The notes beneath the pieces are model-generated. The model had not been told where the DNA came from and did no database searches. It was given only the letters and a program-made list of their open reading frames with translations. DNA of 17,415 nucleotides from JAWLFY01 sp964462125 (GTDB taxonomy: Bacteria > Planctomycetota > Planctomycetia > Pirellulales > Pirellulaceae). Location: NCBI GenBank assembly GCA_964462125.1, contig CAYWXT010000106.1, forward strand, positions 1 to 17,415, in the 5' to 3' direction. The first letter of the stretch is position 1; each line of letters opens with the position of its first letter. The position numbers and the translations under genes are program-made. Below, piece by piece: positions 14,601 to 17,415 of this stretch.

Positions 14601-16756
14601 CACTGGCCGAGGCCGCCGCGGCAGCCCAGGACGGGGCAACGCTCCGTGCCTCGGCGACGGAAGGAATGCAGGACGGGGCGCTCTACAAATTAATCTCGGG
14701 TCAAACCATGGAATTCCGTCTCGGACGTCCCTCCAATGTTCCCGTGGGCCGGGCGGCGGTGTGGTCGTCAGATATCTCTCAGGGGGCGCAGCTGCTGCCG
14801 GTCGGTGCGGCGGACGACGCGATTGCCACGTCGCTGGTGGTGCCGACCGATCTGTCCCCTCGCCGCGACGCCTTTCCCGTACAGACATTTTTTCGCGGCT
14901 TGCGGCGAACCGGTGGGATGCCGTTGCGGCACCTGGTCGACCCCCTAACCACCGTCTTCCGGCTTCCCGATTACGGTCCGCCGGAGGTTGTCGTTTCGCG
15001 GGATGACCCGGACCCGGTCCCGGTGGTGGTCGTGATGGATTGCTCCAATTCGATGAACAAGGGCGAGCCGGTTTCGCGGACGCGGCTGGAAATGGCGAAG
15101 GGCGCGATGCGGGATTTCTTGTCCGGTCATGTCGGCAAGGGTCAGGTCACCATCGGGCTGGTGCTGTTCGGCCACCGTTACGGTTGGCAGCTGAACGATG
15201 AGGACAACTTGATCGCCGACGGCCCTGATGGCGAAAAGTACAAGGTTTATCGAATGGCGGGCGAGAAGAAGCAGACACTTGCCGCCAAGACACTCGATTC
15301 ACCCTCCCAGGAGAATCCCAACCGGGATGTCGAGGCGGTGATCGGGATCAAGCGTTCGGCGATCTCCGGGCGAGACTTTGAGGAACTGGTCGAAGTGATC
15401 GACGGAATCAAGGCTGTTGGCACGACGCCCACCTACCAAGCCGTGATCGAAGCCTACCGCATGCTCGGTGATCACGACACGGGTCACATCCTCGTCCTGA
15501 CCGATGGCGCGCCGTTTTTGGTCGGAGCGGGGACTGACGAGTATGGCGAACAGATCGAGCGGCTGCAGCGCGGATTCGCCGAGACCGCCCAGCAGCTTCA
15601 CGAGCAACACCCGCAGGTCCAGCTGACGTTTGTGAATTTCCAAGACCGGGGTCAGTCGGATGATGCCGTCATCCGTGACCTGGAAGGGTATTTCAGAGGC
15701 GCCAACTTTGAACCTGCGATCGGTGGCGAAGCGTTGTTTGAAGTGTTGGAAGGCTCGATCGGCAACCCGACCGCGGTTTGGAAGCGTGACGGGAAATTGG
15801 TCGGTCGACGTTTTGACTTTGGACAGCCTGGGACCATCGATCCCTGGCCGCCGGCCGGTGTCCGCGTCGAACCGGGCCGTCCTGTTCGCCCCGCCGCGGC
15901 CTACGAGGTCGAAGTCGATACGGGGCCAGTGGATTCAACCGCTGACGCACTCACCGCGGCGGTGAAAGTGGAGGGGGGGGAGCGGTTTAATCTGCATCTC
16001 GGCGACGGCCAGCTGTTTCATCGGCGTTATTCGCGGCTGGACCTCAATGTTCAGCACAAGTTGGCACTGAGCGGCGGCGATGCGGACCGCTATGACGTCT
16101 ACGCCTTGCTTCCGAATCTGAACAACAACCGCGGCTTGACACTCCCCTTGGTGGTCCAAAACAAGAACTCCAAGGAATTCAGCCCTCGCCCGGTGGATGT
16201 GTGGGTCGATTTGATCGGCTTCAACCAGGAGCAACCCGGTGACAGGCGGGTCGCCTACTCGATCAACCTGCCCGAATACCAGTCGCGGCAGCCGGTTCCC
16301 GTGATGCTCTTGCGCGTTCGCGACTGGCCGACCTGGGCCAATCGGGTGCAGGTCAAAGCGTGGGTCCGATTCTTAGGGCCGCCCGCGAAATCGGTCGAGC
16401 TGCCGTTGGATGCCCCCCCTGATTCCGCGACGGCGGGCGGAATCAGGCTGGAGGAGATCGAGGGAGTCCAGTTCCGTGTCGACCGCCAGCGGACCTCATC
16501 GGGCGGAGTCCGGTTGGTGGTGACCGAGGAGTACCGGCGTGGTGAAGAGGTCAACCGTTTGCGGGTGGTCACCGAGCCACTGCCGAAGTCGGCCGCCGTC
16601 TCACTGTATCCCGAGGAAGGCGTCGTTGAGCGAACGTTCGAATTTGCCGAGCCAGTGAACGGGCTCCGCGCGATGGTGACCGACCGGGTTTGGATCGAAA
16701 GCGGCGCCGCGACCAACGCGGACGCCAGTGACGAGTTGCGGGTTGACGACCGCTGA
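11696..16756 (+). CDS. Giant membrane-anchored protein with caspase-like (Cys lost) and vWA domains
   Basis: The product is about 1,686 residues. The frame is open back into the vWA gene; ATG 11696 is chosen for its GGAGGT, with ATG 11756 (1,666 residues) as the alternative. Order: a basic Gly/Arg/Pro tail (1-64); one membrane helix (LLFRVSLLITLAIGLGFTLVQV, about 66-87), tail inside by the positive-inside rule; a caspase/C14-like domain (about 95-345) with FLTAHG (His193) and FLDAARSG, where Ala249 replaces the catalytic Cys of DACRSG; an EF-hand-type loop DFDGDGGVTVGE (316-327); a long helical Arg/Glu/Ala-rich region (about 360-1060); a vWA domain (about 1107-1320) with MDCSNSM (Asp1115, Ser1117, Ser1119), GTTPT (Thr1243/1244) and LTDG (Asp1270); then a beta-rich, unassigned C-terminus. 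Nearly all of it should be periplasmic. It is probably co-transcribed with the MoxR/vWA pair and is its likely client or effector. Function is unknown. Confidence 0.8.
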   Translation: MTVDGERSGNGRGRSCEAATMASWGKGGANRGNQKASWRRSAQGPVPPPTTAGHEVGRRGRGRRALLFRVSLLITLAIGLGFTLVQVMRRQPARVVPLVVTAVTRSGPQLDAGPGSVMPNPFATEDVETLGGWFGGGQRAQNVQLFGRLEDQTGALTSETNELLNALTGALAHPDLKPGGPEGNTLAVFLTAHGIVERGEPYLLMGDSTPGEPGSWVALETVFRGILETVEQESARLGQPRVVVFLDAARSGAAWSWGKFEEDFNQGCRGVLRKLGADRLAVITSGELGERSWCDPRRANSLFVDALVQAFTGGADFDGDGGVTVGEITRFLREQVSLEAKSIWDASQHPTLLTDDAAEWLFIHEPEHKPGPPSAPPDMDELDKQFARAQSLWRRHNSLQAAPHPPLASDPVRWSELERWLARLDQLLMAGRGYRAEFDAAASSCDSLLTRFEAGLPVTPSELPERSLQRYFAAPGAEPSIDPEWREAWEEKPVAASIPEPISESQAVDLVLPWLKQQDFDPESLQAAGRLLKERTDGAPRLLESHLIRLLAAPDMGHVSAETAAAVFESHQASREVILTKDPRALFWIQEEVDRAERERLSATDAVLAPGPDAQTPRPLKDHARDGGAYARLRDRGDLISDAYRRRDAMLHAVPRIAETLLSDARAYIDEESSAPTSKLIRRAMDAAVELADRLRLRERGIEDSDWERVESAVAEADAAMQALRGRLRQRVDSASGSKAADESGLRQAYAMLVGSGVAQADRRAALHRRLIELLRVSSDIGRVGQTEASSASERSARAADLIAIDGQPPWNYWLEQLEPVREESRGDSGQPGAVFRAAIRDFHAAPAGADRKLAEILRSPAERTGEGLGLAAVRSDLDELERELRGKTVLLGNSPREITGAVVTRFAVDLQLWMYVHAARTLQEFWCEAVAGESPYFEKAAERLLKPLIMDPDLRLEPRLGGRDLRESLAEAAAAAQDGATLRASATEGMQDGALYKLISGQTMEFRLGRPSNVPVGRAAVWSSDISQGAQLLPVGAADDAIATSLVVPTDLSPRRDAFPVQTFFRGLRRTGGMPLRHLVDPLTTVFRLPDYGPPEVVVSRDDPDPVPVVVVMDCSNSMNKGEPVSRTRLEMAKGAMRDFLSGHVGKGQVTIGLVLFGHRYGWQLNDEDNLIADGPDGEKYKVYRMAGEKKQTLAAKTLDSPSQENPNRDVEAVIGIKRSAISGRDFEELVEVIDGIKAVGTTPTYQAVIEAYRMLGDHDTGHILVLTDGAPFLVGAGTDEYGEQIERLQRGFAETAQQLHEQHPQVQLTFVNFQDRGQSDDAVIRDLEGYFRGANFEPAIGGEALFEVLEGSIGNPTAVWKRDGKLVGRRFDFGQPGTIDPWPPAGVRVEPGRPVRPAAAYEVEVDTGPVDSTADALTAAVKVEGGERFNLHLGDGQLFHRRYSRLDLNVQHKLALSGGDADRYDVYALLPNLNNNRGLTLPLVVQNKNSKEFSPRPVDVWVDLIGFNQEQPGDRRVAYSINLPEYQSRQPVPVMLLRVRDWPTWANRVQVKAWVRFLGPPAKSVELPLDAPPDSATAGGIRLEEIEGVQFRVDRQRTSSGGVRLVVTEEYRRGEEVNRLRVVTEPLPKSAAVSLYPEEGVVERTFEFAEPVNGLRAMVTDRVWIESGAATNADASDELRVDDR

Positions 16757-16759
16757 GCC

Positions 16760-17415
16760 CTAGTAGTCGATCTCGACGCCGAAATAGGGCGTTATGCCGG
16801 GGGAAAACGCGAACGTATTACCAAAGGCTCCTTCAGCGGGTAGCCGCAGGTCGAGGTGTTCGAAGTAGGTTTTGTCGAACAGATTTTCGATCCCGGCGGT
16901 GATTGTGGTTCGATCCGATGGACGCAGGTAAGTGCGCAGATACGACGTCCCGAAGCCGGGTGTCGTCGACTCCAGTGGGATCACGCTGGTGCCTCCCTGC
17001 ACGGGCCGGAGTGTCCCCAGCCGGTCTTGGCGGGCGACCAGTCGGAAGCCCCATTCCGTTCCCCAGCGGTTTTGGGGGTCGAGGTCAAACAGGCGAATCC
17101 CGAGGCGGCTCTCCAGCGGGTAAATGCCGGGAAGCGGTTGGTTGATTTCCCGGTCGCGGCCGTCCTGATACGCCAGACTCGCGAAGCTCTGCACCCCGGG
17201 CATAAGATCCGCTTCGCCATACAGCTCGAAGCCGGTCAACGTTGCCAGGTCGGTATTGACCGTCTGCAATAGTCGGGCACCGGTCGGGTCTTTGATCTGA
17301 TTCGCTTGATAGGTCACGTAGTCATCGATCCAGGCATGGTAGGCCGTTGCCCGGCCGCGGACATACTCGTAGTCGGCGGTCAAACGGACGTCGAGTTGTA
17401 CGTTCCGTTCCTTTT
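16760..17415 (-). CDS. TonB-dependent outer-membrane receptor, C-terminal part
   Basis: This is the C-terminal portion, about 218 residues, of a gene reading leftward; the frame is open through the right edge, so the 5' part is missing and no start is visible. The sequence alternates hydrophobic and polar residues as barrel strands do (TADYEYVRGRATAYHAWIDD, TGFELYGEADLMPG). It contains GIENLFDKTYFEHLDLRLPAE, the conserved NLFDKxY motif near the end of TonB-dependent receptors, and finishes on an aromatic residue (FGVEIDY, then TAG), the outer-membrane insertion signal. It is an active importer of iron chelates, cobalamin, metals or glycans; the ligand cannot be told from this part. It converges on the giant gene with 3 bp between the two stop codons, so no terminator fits between them. 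Confidence 0.9.
   Translation of the reverse strand, partial: KERNVQLDVRLTADYEYVRGRATAYHAWIDDYVTYQANQIKDPTGARLLQTVNTDLATLTGFELYGEADLMPGVQSFASLAYQDGRDREINQPLPGIYPLESRLGIRLFDLDPQNRWGTEWGFRLVARQDRLGTLRPVQGGTSVIPLESTTPGFGTSYLRTYLRPSDRTTITAGIENLFDKTYFEHLDLRLPAEGAFGNTFAFSPGITPYFGVEIDY

Noticed and set aside
1..17415. CRISPR array, tRNA, insertion sequence or phage remnant
   Set aside because: No regularly spaced repeats, cloverleaf-like segments, transposase motifs or terminal inverted repeats were seen, and the window is almost fully covered by genes.

Overview
The window is high-GC bacterial DNA that reads as a planctomycete chromosome, most likely of the Rhodopirellula/Pirellulales type. This is inferred from gene content: a split glycine decarboxylase, a Tat-exported hydroxypyruvate-isomerase-like TIM barrel, a large secreted TPR/alpha-beta-hydrolase protein in an ECF sigma operon, a MoxR plus vWA pair, and a giant caspase-like/vWA protein. 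Most starts lack a Shine-Dalgarno sequence. No tRNA, rRNA, CRISPR array, insertion sequence or phage gene was seen.

Layout. (1) 1-2635, plus strand: the 3' end of gcvPA, then gcvPB and an octanoyl/lipoyl transferase overlapping it by 8 bp. Together they supply the glycine-cleavage P-protein and, probably, lipoylation of its partner GcvH. (2) 2636-2967: a 332-bp non-coding stretch with two dyad-symmetric elements. (3) 2968-7264, plus strand: a tight four-gene operon of FHA protein, ECF sigma factor, zinc-finger-type membrane anti-sigma factor and a secreted TPR plus alpha/beta-hydrolase-fold protein. The gaps are 3 bp and then two 1-nt TGATG overlaps. (4) 7388-8290, plus strand: a Tat-signal hydroxypyruvate-isomerase-like protein, with hairpins on both sides. 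(5) 8439-16756, plus strand: a three-gene block of MoxR-type AAA+ ATPase, cytoplasmic vWA protein and a protein of about 1,686 residues. The large protein has one membrane anchor, a caspase-like fold, a long helical region, a second vWA domain and a beta-rich C-terminus. (6) 16760-17415, minus strand: the C-terminal end of a TonB-dependent outer-membrane receptor, convergent with the giant gene and only 3 bp from it.

How the genes may work together. Region 3 looks like a cell-surface stress regulon: a membrane anti-sigma holds the sigma factor, a phosphothreonine-reading FHA protein is made with them, and the exported hydrolase-fold protein is the structural product. Region 5 is the most unusual part. 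A MoxR/vWA chaperone pair is coupled to a membrane-anchored protein whose caspase-like domain keeps the catalytic His but has Ala where the catalytic Cys should be. The alpha/beta-hydrolase domain of region 3 likewise has Gly where the nucleophile Ser should be. Two neighbouring operons therefore each carry an enzyme fold that appears to have lost catalysis. This may mean scaffold or sensor roles, which is inference.
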